DNA from: Holothuria scabra
Lineage: Eukaryota; Echinodermata; Holothuroidea; Aspidochirotida; Holothuriidae
Direction of reading: 5' to 3'
DNA: 64,000 nt
Assembly (NCBI GenBank): GCA_037179385.1
Contig: CM074187.1
Coordinates: 47,340,879 to 47,404,878, forward strand
Of this stretch, positions 28,201-36,977 are shown one piece after another. Every line of letters starts with the position of its first letter. Positions within the stretch are counted from its first letter, which is position 1. Position numbers and translations under genes: made by a program. The notes below the pieces were generated by a model. That model saw only the letters and a list, made by a program, of their open reading frames with translations, was not told where the DNA came from and did no database searches.

Positions 28201-31200
28201 AATGAAACCTGAATAGAAATTTTTCGAAAATAACGGAAATATGTTTAATGGCAGTGTAAAACTGTACATTTTTATGTTGTCATTCAATTTAAAACAATGT
28301 ATCCATTATTTCCAAACTATCACTAATATTGAAAGCAAAACTTTGTGAAAGGTCCCTGTCTTCCCTGCCTCCCCCCTCACCCCCCTACCCCCTTAGCAAT
28401 GTTTTAGATATGAGGGTCATGAGGGACAGTTACAACCTGTATTTGATTTTGCACACTGCACTGATGAAGCTCTTAACATCCACAGCCGCCACTCAGAACC
28501 GTCTATGTAGAAACCTGTTTCTTGCCGTTTGCAGTTTTTGCAATCGGTTGATGAAGCATCCTGTCAACAAAGTCAGGGCAAACTTCAACCTATGATATGT
28601 AGAATAATGTTCTCGAAGAAAATCAAATGTTCTGTAAAGGACAGAATATTTACAAGGACATTTCAACAAGTATTATCAATCATGTACAAATTGCTCAGAC
28701 ATGTCTTTATTGTTCACTAATGCGCTTGGATTAATTTGATAAATAATTATTTTGGAAAAAAGTGGGTACAAAGTGTTTCATTACACAAGTATTCAATCAC
28801 TCCACTAATTTAAGGTGTTGTGTGATTACATATACAGCATAAAGTATCATATGCAGGTGATTTGGTGTATTATCAGAATTTACAGACAGGGTCAGGGGTG
28901 GAGACTGTTAGCTTAGTGATAGGGTTCCAGATGTGTGGGAATTTTCTCCCTTCCACAATTTTTTTGAGGCTGATTTCAGTAAGTATGTAGAATACAGTGC
29001 TGGAGTTCCCAACAGAACATTTTCTTTTTAAAGTGTGAATTGACTGCTAGAATAGCACAAAGATTTGCCTTAAGCTGCAGTCACATTACAACAAACTTGG
29101 ATCGAATTCTGATCTGTTTCTGTTAAAATCTTCTCAATCTTAGTCATGGAGTCATGAAAAAGTCAGTGAAATTTTAATTTCATAGACATCAGATGCAAGT
29201 TGTATATTTACACTAATTGACAAATTTATGGCTCTTTCCGACCAAAGATGGAGAAGATTTTAAAAAAACCCCCCCAAAATCGAATCAGTATCTGATCCAA
29301 ATTGGATGTAGTGTGACTGCAACTTTAGTGTCAACACTGGGGGGGGGGGGGGGGGGAGGGAGGTGTAAAGCAAGTTGTATGGGCCTACAAATTTTATGGG
29401 GCTATTCTGCCTAGGAGAGGTTTAGTGAAGGACATAGATTAACTGTAGGTGGATATCATGTAATAGGTAGACATGGAACAGATGTGCTGGAAGAGGCATG
29501 GCATGTATCAATGATGACAGTGTGTCACAAGTATTTGAAATGACATCCATCTCACAATAGAAAGGGAAATTCTTGATCACTTATTTTAGTAATTTTTTCT
29601 GGAAATACAGTTCAGGGGTTTGACACTGTCAGAAATTGAAAATATTTGTTTCTTTGCAGGAAACAAAATTCAAACAATTTATTTAATGTTTACATGTCAG
29701 GGTTTCCAGAAGGAGGCTAACTCCCCCCCCCCCCCCCCCCGCTCCTTTTCCTTTCCATAAAAATAAAAAGAATTCAGTATCTTGAAACAAGGACACCTTT
29801 ACAGCAGTGCTGGAACTTAAATAAATAGTCTTTATATCAATTCTTGTTGCACCTTATAGGGACCTTGAAGCAAGCTTGAGTCCCCTGCCCCCCTGAACCC
29901 ACCTGTAACTTTGGCCAAGGGCAGCATTAGTTTTGATTTGGGGTTTGGCAATTTTAATATGTAAAATCCCCCTTCCCCTCTCCCCTCCAATTTTTTTGAC
30001 AGAATCTCTGTATGAACAAAACCATAGCTTCTCCCCAAGTGGGCATATATTTTTTCTTTTTGTCCAAATGAAATAAACCCATATCCCTATAATTAGCATG
30101 TGAAAATTAATCAGGGATGATGTTTTAAAATTTCATTCATATATTTTTTTCTCTCTCTCATTGTAGGAGAATGGTTGGTTTTTCAGACATTATGGGTTAC
30201 TATGAAGACTGTAGTTCTGTCAACCACCTAAGGAAGGTATGTTAATTTAATGGAATCATTTGTCTTCTGCTATGCAATTTCACAGGCAGAAAACTAGAAA
30301 ACTTAAGAAAGGTCATTAATTAGCTGTTCTGCATTTGATTTTTATTTATTAAATTGGATATTCAATATTAATCAAAGATCTATAAATTGGAGAATTATAG
30401 TATTCAAAGGGTGGAATTGATTTTTTTAATGGGGGGAGTGGGGGGGGGGGGGCTTGAGAGGATAAGTGACTGTCTGTAAATGTGTGGTAAACTTGAGTAA
30501 AGCATCCTACAGTTGATGGCTTGTCCAATCAAAGGAGGACCCAATACCTTTGCCACTTTATCAGTTAAAGGTAACCTGTGAGAGAGGAAGAGGTAAAAAC
30601 TCACAAAAAGTGAACGATTACTAGTTTGCAAGTTTAAAATGTTAGCACAACGTTCCATCATTGAGAAAATTTTAGGCAAGCAGTGCAAAGAGGTGAAATA
30701 CTACTAAAAATGTCAGGTGGTCTGGAGATCAAGTCCTGGCCGAATCATACTGAAGACTTTAAAAATGGAACCTACTGCCATTGAGCTTGATGTTCAGCAT
30801 AAACAATGGAGTAGGGAAAACAAGCCAGTGAGCCACAACTGGAAAAAAGGCCGTGGTCAGCTCGACTTGAACTACTAGATTGAAAAGTGGGCCATAAAAC
30901 TCCATCTAACTAACTAACTAACAATGTCCTTGTTATGCTAAACTATGCCCTCTCATGAAGCTATGCACTTTTTTTATTTGGTTGCTTCAAGTATGCATCG
31001 TGTCTTCTTTGACAGATACAAATTCCAATACTTCTGCTGCACTCGGAGGACGATTTTCTGGTGCCACCTAAATACAACACATGCCCTTTGGACTATGTAG
31101 ACAAAGCCCCCAATGCCATCTTTGCTCAAACCAGACATGGAGGCCATCTTGGCTTTTTCGAGGGCGGTCTTTTGAAAGCAAATACATACAGTTGGTTGGA

Positions 31201-31321
31201 GAAGGTGGTTGTGGGATATGTTGATGCAGTGTATGAGGTAGCAGTCCAACAAGAGATCTTCCCTGTGATTAATGATAGCTTAGAAAGTAATGGTAATTAT
31301 TGCAAGATTGAAAGATCGTGA
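6989..31321 (+). CDS. ABHD2: ABHD2 gene: alpha/beta-hydrolase (monoacylglycerol lipase family), complete coding region
   Basis: Seven coding exons (7079-7239, 8982-9157, 21817-21984, 24361-24544, 26864-27082, 30167-30236, 31016-31321) join with consistent phases (2,1,1,2,2,0) into 427 residues; human ABHD2 has 425. All six introns are GT..AG. Seen: a hydrophobic N-terminal membrane segment (LIIASTIIFLYYVVF), the GHIQT block after YVPPFLWGRS, the nucleophile elbow GFSMG with Ser196, the SVCQGY block, an acidic residue in HSEDDFLVP (Asp338 or 339) and His370 in HGGHLGFFEG, so the Ser-Asp-His triad is complete. Known for the family: a single-pass membrane serine hydrolase that cleaves monoacylglycerols and other ester lipids; the human protein is progesterone-responsive in sperm. 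The elbow reads GFSMGAN where human has GFSLGGN. ABHD1 and ABHD3 are the nearest alternatives, but the N-terminus and the CPGIAN/SVCQGY blocks fit ABHD2 best. The promoter was not located. Confidence 0.94.
7240..8981 (+). other. ABHD2: ABHD2 intron 1
   Basis: A 1.7 kb GT..AG intron with no coding content recognised. It contains one copy of a dispersed repeat (about 7515-7890) and, at 8770-8935, a copy of a widespread repeat with the core GAGAACCATGTGACAACA. Further members of that repeat are near 2205, 19090, 26000 and 54680. Confidence 0.8.
7515..7890 (+). repeat. Dispersed repeat family B copy 1
   Basis: Shares GAGGTAACACTGTGTTACCTCG, the block TTTTAAACACCG.TTTTGTTTTAATCAAGCAAGGTCA and nearby segments with the reverse complement of 18500-18740. 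Class unknown. A short palindrome (GAGGTAACAC..GTGTTACCTC) sits near its start. Confidence 0.6.
8982..9157 (+). CDS. ABHD2: ABHD2 coding exon 2
   Basis: Acceptor TTTCAG ends at 8981 and donor GTATGT begins at 9158. The exon encodes residues 55-112, starting YVPPFLWGRSGHIQT and continuing to VMPDGATQTFDIFEP. This aligns with the human block YIPPLIWGKSGHIQT..MSDGATSTFDLFEP. It enters in phase 2 and leaves in phase 1. Confidence 0.93.
9320..10020 (-). mobile_element. Hairpin-ended tandem-core element, copy A
   Basis: Reading the minus strand: about five to six diverged core units of roughly 110-150 bp, then a (CA)n run (9376-9392 on +), then a terminal hairpin (GATTCCTT..AAGGAATC, 9330-9358). 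Each core unit has a block reading CTTGTAAACACGATATCTCAAGAAGG on +, and a block with GGAGGTCAAAGGTCATTTGG. The order core, microsatellite, terminal hairpin resembles the Pearl / helentron-associated (HINE) elements known from marine invertebrates; the assignment is an inference. Confidence 0.65.
11520..11790 (-). repeat. Decayed remnant of the tandem-core element
   Basis: About two degraded core units with GGAGGTCAAAGGTTGGC, GAGGGATCTCATGCTTGTCATG and GGTCATTTTGGGTCACGTGA. No microsatellite or hairpin end was seen. Confidence 0.5.
12085..12378. repeat. Near-perfect inverted repeat, 98 bp arms
   Basis: Arm 12085-12182 is the reverse complement of 12281-12378, with one mismatch seen (GTTGTCAC against GTGACGAC). 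The arms are separated by a 98 bp spacer that contains an A-run (12271-12281). A transcript of either strand would fold into a long hairpin. It lies in ABHD2 intron 2. No target duplication was recognised, so it may be a recent inverted duplication rather than a transposon. Confidence 0.9.
14315..14556 (+). mobile_element. TTAA-flanked MITE family C copy 1 (piggyBac-like)
   Basis: Bounded by TTAAAGGGCCAAT and ATTGGGCCTTTAA, an inverted repeat starting inside TTAA on each side. TTAA duplication is typical of piggyBac and Kolobok superfamilies. It shares GGAGAATTGGTACTGTTTGG and AGAATACCAAAGCTTACATTAC with the inverted copy at 26093-26385. Confidence 0.75.
15037..15059 (+). repeat. Poly-G tract
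   Basis: About 22 G interrupted by one A. It is one of roughly 18 poly-G or poly-C tracts in the window (see findings). Confidence 0.9.
15355..15958 (-). pseudogene. Unidentified intron-less coding relic with a frameshift, antisense in ABHD2 intron 2
   Basis: An ATG at 15958 opens a frame (MTTLTAPNVVLERVALCQEQ, continuing to VEWDSLKDR) that stops at a TGA near 15811. An overlapping frame continues the protein-like reading (TDELSTGLQFPTQPDW, later SSYQEPFPPEYDRFQGPSAI and FGTKGSPIKYPSVAFC) to a TAG at 15355. Together they make about 190 residues with a soluble, Pro/Tyr/Phe-rich composition. This differs from the hydrophobic or low-complexity products of chance frames nearby. I do not recognise the family. 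A single frameshift and no introns fit a processed copy or a decayed gene; a T-run on the + strand near 15223 could be a remnant poly(A) but is too short to count. A chance open frame remains possible. Confidence 0.4.
16427..16560 (+). repeat. Diverged single arm of the 39.5 kb foldback family
   Basis: AAAATGCC..TAGGCTTACAA, CGGAGAAG and AGTAATGGTCGTTGACTTTCACATGCT align with the left arm of the 39508-39775 inverted repeat. Only one arm is recognisable. Confidence 0.5.
16632..17022. mobile_element. Inverted-repeat DNA element family D copy 1
   Basis: The terminal regions GACTTCCTATGCATGGACAG and CTTTGTCCATGTATATAAGTC are inverted relative to each other. The whole element aligns with 41723-42135 (shared GAAAGTTTGGACTTGC, TTGTCCCAGTCGGTGG). 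No transposase is encoded. Confidence 0.75.
17583..17800. mobile_element. MITE family A copy 2
   Basis: Second copy of the 3094-3303 element, in the same orientation, starting CAGACCTTGA and ending TCAAGGCCTG. It lies in ABHD2 intron 2. It is diverged by small indels, so the family has not been recently active at these two sites. Confidence 0.75.
18500..18740 (-). repeat. Dispersed repeat family B copy 2
   Basis: Inverted copy of 7515-7890. It contains TGACCTTGCTTGATTAAAAC, TAACCTGTATTACCACGTTAC and GTTACCTCGAGTGC. It lies in ABHD2 intron 2. Confidence 0.6.
19190..19420 (+). repeat. Dispersed repeat family E copy 1
   Basis: Contains GATGGTCTGATTTTAGT.GG, AATCTTTCAATTTCCTGCTT and GATGGCTGAGTACAGTCACT. 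The same order is found at 53198-53450 and, inverted, at 50690-50945. Confidence 0.65.
19477..19778 (+). mobile_element. TTAA-flanked MITE family C copy 3, degraded left end
   Basis: The right end TTGGGCCTTTAAG and the interior (GAGTGCCAAATCTCATATTAC, TAAGTAAGAAGGTTAGGAG) match family C. The left end is eroded. It sits next to a copy of the GATTGGCTGTTGAGAATCATG-type dispersed repeat. Confidence 0.65.
21817..21984 (+). CDS. ABHD2: ABHD2 coding exon 3
   Basis: Acceptor CTACAG ends at 21816 and donor GTAAGT begins at 21985. Encodes residues 114-168 with the conserved segments CPGIANSSEKKYIRTFVDY and VLNHIGAL, then SPRIFTYG. Together these form the first strands of the hydrolase fold. A 12.7 kb intron precedes it. 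Confidence 0.94.
23200..24125 (-). mobile_element. Hairpin-ended tandem-core element, copy B
   Basis: The terminal hairpin GGTTTT..GAAACC (23200-23224), a TG-rich microsatellite (23245-23300) and at least five core units follow in + order. Units carry TATCTCAAGATAGGAA.., GTGTTATGGTCAGA and GGTCAAAGGTCATGTGGGGT. A 156 bp inverted-repeat element interrupts the array. Confidence 0.65.
23652..23807. mobile_element. MITE nested in tandem-core array
   Basis: The ends ATAGACCTATTTCCAAATAG and CTATTTAGAAATAGGTCTAT form an inverted repeat that extends inward through AATTACAA and TTGTGGGATA.AGTTT. Because it interrupts the array, it arrived later. A related end (CCTATTTCTAAATAGCAC) occurs near 47993. 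Confidence 0.8.
24361..24544 (+). CDS. ABHD2: ABHD2 coding exon 4 (nucleophile elbow)
   Basis: Acceptor TATGCAG ends at 24360 and donor GTAAGT begins at 24545. Encodes residues 170-229 including VSIGFSMGANIVVKYLGE. Nucleophile Ser196 is the AGT codon at 24441-24443. The exon ends in the ABHD2-typical SVCQGYD block, leaving phase 2. Confidence 0.95.
24545..26863 (+). other. ABHD2: ABHD2 intron 4
   Basis: 2.3 kb. Holds poly-G tracts near 25047 and 25606 and MITE copy 26093-26385, which is flanked by the GATTGGCTGTTGAGAATCATG repeat. No exon is recognised. Confidence 0.8.
26093..26385 (-). mobile_element. TTAA-flanked MITE family C copy 2
   Basis: Inverted relative to 14315-14556. Starts TTAAAGGCCCAGTTCTCATT and ends TTTGGCCCTTTAA. 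It lies in ABHD2 intron 4. Confidence 0.75.
26864..27082 (+). CDS. ABHD2: ABHD2 coding exon 5
   Basis: Acceptor CTTTCAG ends at 26863 and donor GTAAGC begins at 27083. Encodes residues 231-302, the cap/lid helices (WESGRRIYNFMMTMNMLKHI; later ATSLCHIDEHLSR). The human counterpart is WDQCRRFYNFLMADNMKKII and ATSLMQIDDNVMR. The loop between them is variable in length and sequence. Confidence 0.92.
27083..30166 (+). other. ABHD2: ABHD2 intron 5
   Basis: 3.1 kb. Contains poly-G at about 29340-29357, poly-C at about 29724-29741, and, at 29855-29955, a diverged copy of the segment GGGACCTTGA..CAAGCT..GTCCCC.TGAACCCAC. The other copy of that segment is at 11998-12035. No exon is recognised. Confidence 0.8.
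30167..30236 (+). CDS. ABHD2: ABHD2 coding exon 6
   Basis: Short 70 bp exon encoding RMVGFSDIMGYYEDCSSVNH then LRK, matching human KFHGYNSLKEYYEEESCMRY. Acceptor ATTGTAG ends at 30166; donor GTATGT begins at 30237. Enters in phase 2 and leaves in phase 0, which fits both neighbours. Confidence 0.9.
30237..31015 (+). other. ABHD2: ABHD2 intron 6
   Basis: 0.8 kb. Contains a poly-G tract (about 30430-30451) and a SINE (30717-30925). Confidence 0.8.
30717..30925 (+). mobile_element. tRNA-derived SINE copy 1
   Basis: Body block ACCTACTGCCATTGAGCTT and GCATAAACAATGGAGTAGGG, then AAAACAAGCCA and CCACAACTG, ending in ATAAAACTCCATCTAACTAA plus a short CTAA microsatellite. The same order is in the other four copies. 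The tRNA-like head is degraded here. Confidence 0.7.
31016..31321 (+). CDS. ABHD2: ABHD2 terminal coding exon (catalytic Asp and His)
   Basis: Acceptor TTGACAG ends at 31015. Encodes residues 327-427: IPILLLHSEDDFLVP carries the catalytic Asp, and TRHGGHLGFFEGG carries His370 (CAT at 31145-31147). WLEKVVVGYVDA follows, then a non-conserved tail, and the TGA at 31319-31321. No AATAAA was found close behind the stop; the 3' UTR end is not determined. Confidence 0.94.
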   Translation: MQIPILLLHSEDDFLVPPKYNTCPLDYVDKAPNAIFAQTRHGGHLGFFEGGLLKANTYSWLEKVVVGYVDAVYEVAVQQEIFPVINDSLESNGNYCKIERS

Positions 31322-31452
31322 GAAAAAATGCCTGAGAGCATAACTCGCCATTTCGTTTGAATCCTAGCCCTCTGTCCAATGTTACTCAAAATTTCAGATG
31401 TTTAAGAGAAGTGATGGTCATGTTTGTGATCCAGTCTTTATTTCATGAATAG

Positions 31453-32290
31453 TTAAGCCTGTCACACTATTCAGGGCAGGCTCTATGGGCTTGTTGCAGG
31501 CAAGGATTTTGTTGCGCACAGGAAAATTTCTGCGGGTAAGTCAAGATTTGGGTGAGTTTCGCATGCAACTTGGGTGTTTGATGGGTGATACTTCCAAAGT
31601 TTTGCGTGTTCTCTGTGTGACATGTATGTAACACAAGGGAGAGTTCTGTGTTAGCTCAGGGACACTTACAGGTTCTGCCAGTTACCTGCGTGCCAGTTAC
31701 GTGTCACCTGCGTGGGAGCTGCCTGCAATGTGCCAGGTTTACGCGTGTCGATTGCTGGCATATTAACATGGCAGAGGTATTTGCAGAATGCCAGCAACTT
31801 GCCTGCAGCAAGCCCTCGGATAACCAGCAGGGAGACAGTAACATGCAGTCACTTTCCTCACTCCATACCTGCAGAATTGATGCTGTGAAGGCATGTTGGC
31901 AGTACCAACGCCGTTTCTTGCCTGCAAAACACATGTTCCTTATTCACATCTGACAAGCGCTCTGCGCGAAATTGTCACAGCTCTGTAGCCAACCTAAGTT
32001 CCTAAAGAGGGTTAACTGCTGGTTACTTGCAGTCGCTACAGGCCTCTGGCCGGTGTTCTGTGGGAACCTCTGCAGGCAATCACCTGCAGTTCCCCGGAAC
32101 AAGTTTTGAGCATGTTCAAAACTTGGCTGCGGGCAAGTTTCACTTGCGTGCACTCCTGCGGGCAGGTACGGGCAAGGTACGCGTGAGATACGGTTAGATC
32201 CATGCTATTTGTAGGGAGCTGTGGGCAGCAAAAATTATCCCCAGCAAGGTGTATGCAGTGCTTGCCTGGAATAGTGTGACAGGGGCTTAA
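31453..32290. mobile_element. TTAA-flanked non-autonomous DNA transposon, 0.84 kb
   Basis: The left end TTAAGCCTGTCACACTATTC and the right end GAATAGTGTGACAGGGGCTTAA are inverted repeats sharing TGTCACACTATTC, each flanked by TTAA (31453-31456, 32287-32290). The interior is richer in CG/GC than its surroundings and full of GCAGGCAAG / CTGCGGGCAGG motifs. Short open frames inside are not recognised as a transposase. Fits the TTAA-duplicating superfamilies (piggyBac or Kolobok). It lies 132 bp behind the ABHD2 stop. Confidence 0.8.
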
Positions 32291-35200
32291 GGGCAGGAGA
32301 GGGTGCTGTCATTGAAGCAATCAGACTCTGAAATGTTTGGCACCAAACATTACTTTGGATCTGTTTTTAGGATTGATACATTACAGCACTGCTGGTGGTT
32401 CTTCAGTATTTGCAAATTTAGTTTTATCTCTGCTGAGGGGTATTACATTACATTTATAGACAGACACATCCTCAATGATGCAGTTAGATGGGGGTGGTGT
32501 GGTCAGGGTAGAGGTATAGCAGAAGGTGGTTCATAGGAACCAGCTAATAAGAGGTTAAATAGATGCACCAAAATCCAATGGCAGTACCCCTACCTAGTAG
32601 TGTTGGAAAGAGAGCTTAAGGTCAGGAAAAGCTAGACCCTTAGTGGACTAGTGTAAATAATGGTGATAAAAAGTTTGCTTGATATTTTTAGGATAGAAGT
32701 AAATTAATTTATGCATCATGATACATAAACAGGGTCCATGCTATGGCTTACTTTTATGTTAAAGCACAGCAATAAGGTGACATTCCATTGTGGTAGTTTC
32801 CCTTCTTGAAAAAGATAAAATGTGACTGCTGCAAAGTTCAGAGGCTCTGTGTCTCTTGACAGCAGGTTATGTCATTATGTGCTGATGTTTCCCTTATCCA
32901 TGAATTATGAGTCCAACATTCTCTGAAATTTTAGTAGAAAGTGAAATTTTACTTAGGGAATTTTTAGGAAAGTAAGAAATGAATCCTGTTGTCGAAGAAA
33001 GCACAGTTGAACATGAATTTTCAGTTGTAGAGAGAAAACCCTATGGCACCTTATGGCACTGGATTTTCATAAGGTATTTCTGTGATAATTGATCCTGGTT
33101 GGGGTTTCCTTGTCATTGAGAAGCAAAAGTAGTATTCAGAAATTTATTCTACAGCCTTTTTATAATTGCTTACAGTCTACTACAGACAACTTGCCCTCCT
33201 TTCCAAGATTTTATTAGGGTTTATCCAATTTTTGTTTCAAAAACAGAGTCACAACGTTGTCCTCTAATTTAGTTCACTAGAAAATACTTAGGTATTAAAG
33301 GATGTTGTAGAAACTGATAACTTTTTAAAGATCAAGGGAGGAAGGTGGTGTGGGGTGTAACAAGCCGAACCCCTGATTTAATATCCCACAAGTCATTTCA
33401 TCCATTTTGGTCAGAAAGGAGGTTTTCTGATGTTTTCTTGTTTATTATGATGCGGGTTGTCCATTTTCTGTCATTCTTATGACTGCGTAGACCATATACT
33501 TGATTATTGGGGTTGGGGTGAGGCAGGTGGGGCTAAATGGCCAGTGTAACCCCCCCCCCCAAAAAGAAAATGATGCTAAATTGAAGACTCTAGAAAATAG
33601 TCCAGAAAATGGGTAACCCCCAAAACTTAGAAACGGTTGAAAATGAGATACAAGTTGTTTGGTTCAGACCATAATGTTAAACAGATAAAAATCCATGCTT
33701 ATTTATGATGACATTAATGTCAGCTAACCTCCTGTTGACAATTTTTAACCTTCAAAGGTCTCATTTCTCCTTTCCACAAATGTCCTTAAAGAAATGCTTT
33801 AATTTTTCAAGAAGTGTCCAAAATTTATTGGAATATAGAGTGTCTTTCAAATAGTTTGCAGTGCAGTATTGTTTGTAATATAGGCATAGAGTACATGTCG
33901 TAAAAATGTTGAAATATTTCTTCATGATCATTGTAGTTGGATTGCAAGTAGAAAATTTGAATGAATTTTACCCAATCAAAGGATGTTGCTGTTTGAAAAC
34001 ATTAACAGTGACTCCAGATCATTTTGAAGTATTAAAATTTAAGTTAATTTAAATGGTTCACCTGTGAATATTAGCACGTTGTTTACTTTCGAGATTATTT
34101 GAATGAAATTATGAGGACTTACCCTACCCAGTAGTCCTATGATTTCTTTAGAATCTTCTCCTCTGAGACCTCACTCATAACAGGAAAGTCTTTTCAATGA
34201 AAGTATTATAGCTGTGAAAATACACATTTGCATCGCAGTATTGCAATATAGAATCACTCGTCTTGAAAGCTACTCAGGGCTTATTTAAACTTTCAGCCTT
34301 ATTGAGTATCATGTTGTAAATAAAACCTCAATTTCTCTGTGAAAATTTGACCATGCAATTCCTTCCAAATACTGTAGATTGCTTTATAAGCTCTCAGGAG
34401 ACATGATCTTTACTTTCAAGTAGTCTTATTGCAATTACTGATCATCCCATGATGTCTTGTCTTGTAACAATTTTGTAGCTGAAATTGCACTCAGATATCT
34501 AGTTTACTCAAAGAGAGTTGTTCGAAGCTTGCCTATCTTGTAGCATGGTGGGGTGGATTTACAACTTCTGCATAGCAAAGTAGGTTATGACTGTTGTGAA
34601 GATGTAGGTTTGACTTTGCATGGTTTAAAATTCCACTCGTTGCACATCGGTTTCTCTCAGTTACCCTATCCAGTCTTTCCTTCCCACGTCGTAAAAAAAT
34701 GTTAGCAAGTTGACAATGTCAGTTATAGGCTAGATGTGAAACCAACAAGTAGATTACTTTTCTTTATGGGTTGTATGAAGGATTATGCATCATCCAAAAG
34801 CAAGAAATACGTGTTCAAGCCTACTGAGCCTTGTGCAGATTTGTAGTTGATCAAAGGAATAGTCAATGTCCACTCCGCCATCTGAGTTTTGTCTCTAGGG
34901 GGAAAATATTTGACCACACCTGATTGGACAGCTGGTTTGAAAAGTAAATAAGACATCTGTCAAGAGTGTTCCCCTTCCCAGGTGCCTACTGTACTTGGGG
35001 GAGGGAGAAAGGGGCATGTGCCTCCAGATGCCCCCTGTGGAAAATTTTGGAATGTATATGTTAGTTCTATTGAGAGGGAGAGAATTCAGATAGTTCCCCC
35101 AGGAAAGTTTACCAACCAGCATAGCCAGGATTTTTGTAGCAGGGAAAGGGGATTGGGACTGAAATTCTGTTAAGCAAGTTTATTAAAATATGTAAGATTG

Positions 35201-36919
35201 TGCTTTCCTCTGAGCAAACTCAATTATGAAGTAGAAATTAGCCTGGTCATGAGATGATGGTAAACTGAATGTACCCAGGAAGAGAATGAAGTGCCAGCTA
35301 CAGTTAGGGGCTGGAACATTTAATGTGTTCAAGGCTATTTTGTTTATGGGAACTAGAATCTCTCTGTAAAATTTGTTTAGGAATGTTATTCTGGCATATA
35401 AAGTTGTGTGTCAATATATTTTGCCATGCAGAGTTCAAGCTTAGGATAGAGCAATATTAAAATACTTGTCTTTCTGTACAACTTCACTGTGTACAGTTTA
35501 TTCATTACAACTTAAGCCAGAGAGTGGAGACATTCATTACTGCAAGTGGTACATTGGTTTTCCATCTTGACAAAACTGTTGTCATGGTTACTAGTCAGTT
35601 GATTGTAATTTGTTGTTCTGTTATGTTCACCTTTTGTATGTCACATGTTTAATCAGTGAGGTTATGTTAGGAGTATATCTCATTTTCTCAAGCAGGGAAT
35701 CCTAGGTTGTTAGGACCATATGAATAATCTTATTGGCAGAGTTGTGTATGTTTGAGCTATGAATGTTCAGAGACGTATATGTTCCATTAAGTAGGGTAAG
35801 AAAGATTTTAAAATTCAATTGATTGGAAAATTTTCCGAAGGCAAGATGTCTCAAAGAACAGTGCTTTTTTGATTGGTGAAGTATGTACATAAGACAGAAA
35901 TGTTTGTTATTATTGTTAAAAAGCATGTATGAAGAAGTTTTAATAGAGTATTGTCCCTTAAAATAGTGCAATAGCAGTATTAGCGGAGATTATGAAATTA
36001 CATAGTGACACTATCATTGGGAAGGCCCATACTTAGAACATTTGGAACTATTTAGTTTTGTTGCCAAACTGTTTAAGCCAAAGGGGAATTAAGATATATA
36101 CATTCCTCAATGATCTTATGTTGGCATTTTAAATTAACAAAGAAAGACAAGTTGCTGACTGATCAGTGTTGCTTTTGAATTTCGTTGATCTTTATTTTGT
36201 GAAAGTAGTCGCTTACGATATACGCACAAGTAATGGTAATCCACCGAAGCCTATTAAATGCCTTACAAATGTTGACATGGGGGGGGGGGAGAGAGACAGG
36301 CACAGATCCAGACATTCCAAAAAGGGGGGGTGGGCTTACTTCAGAGAAAGCAGGGGGTGCAAGGGAGTTGCACCACTAATTTTCCATATGTTTTATTGTT
36401 CGTGCCATTGAAAAAGGGAGGGGGGAGGCCATAAACCCCCCTCCCACCCCTTGAATCTACACTTGGGGGGGAGGTTGGGGATGGTGGAAGAATTGATAAA
36501 TTGTAATGAGAGGTAGATAATATGTGCTGTTGCTGTGGCCAGTTTCTGAGCTGCAGATCACACCCTTCAAGTCTGGGACCAACGTCAAACTACACCCTAG
36601 GCAAATTTGGCCTACGGTTCACTGAAATATTATTCACAGTGAAGTAAATGCAATGCCTGTGATCAATTCAGTTGTCAAATAGCCTTTTATCATGCAACAC
36701 TGACTTCCAATGAATTTATATTCAGCTGGTGTGACAAAATCTAAAACATTTGTAGCTTGGACTCCTGGATAATAGAATACATGGTGTTTTTGGAATACTG
36801 TAGCTACAATCTTTTACAGGCATGCCTCAGATTAGTCTGGAAGAGACCTTCATGAAGTGTCTCAGGTCAGAGAGTGCAATGCAGGTGCCACAAAAGTTAG
36901 CTTTTGAGACTTTGCATTG

Positions 36920-36977
36920 CAATTTCACCTGGTACAGAAACATACTTAAAGGTATGTTTCTGTACCAGCTGAAGTTG
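36920..36977 (+). ncRNA. Candidate small hairpin (miRNA-precursor-sized)
   Basis: A perfect 17 bp stem (CTGGTACAGAAACATAC 36929-36945 and GTATGTTTCTGTACCAG 36952-36968) encloses the 6 nt loop TTAAAG. After a C/C mismatch it extends by eight more pairs including one G-U (CAATTTCA with TGAAGTTG). The overall size resembles a miRNA hairpin, but the loop is short and no known miRNA seed was recognised. A tiny terminal-inverted-repeat remnant is the main alternative. Confidence 0.35.
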
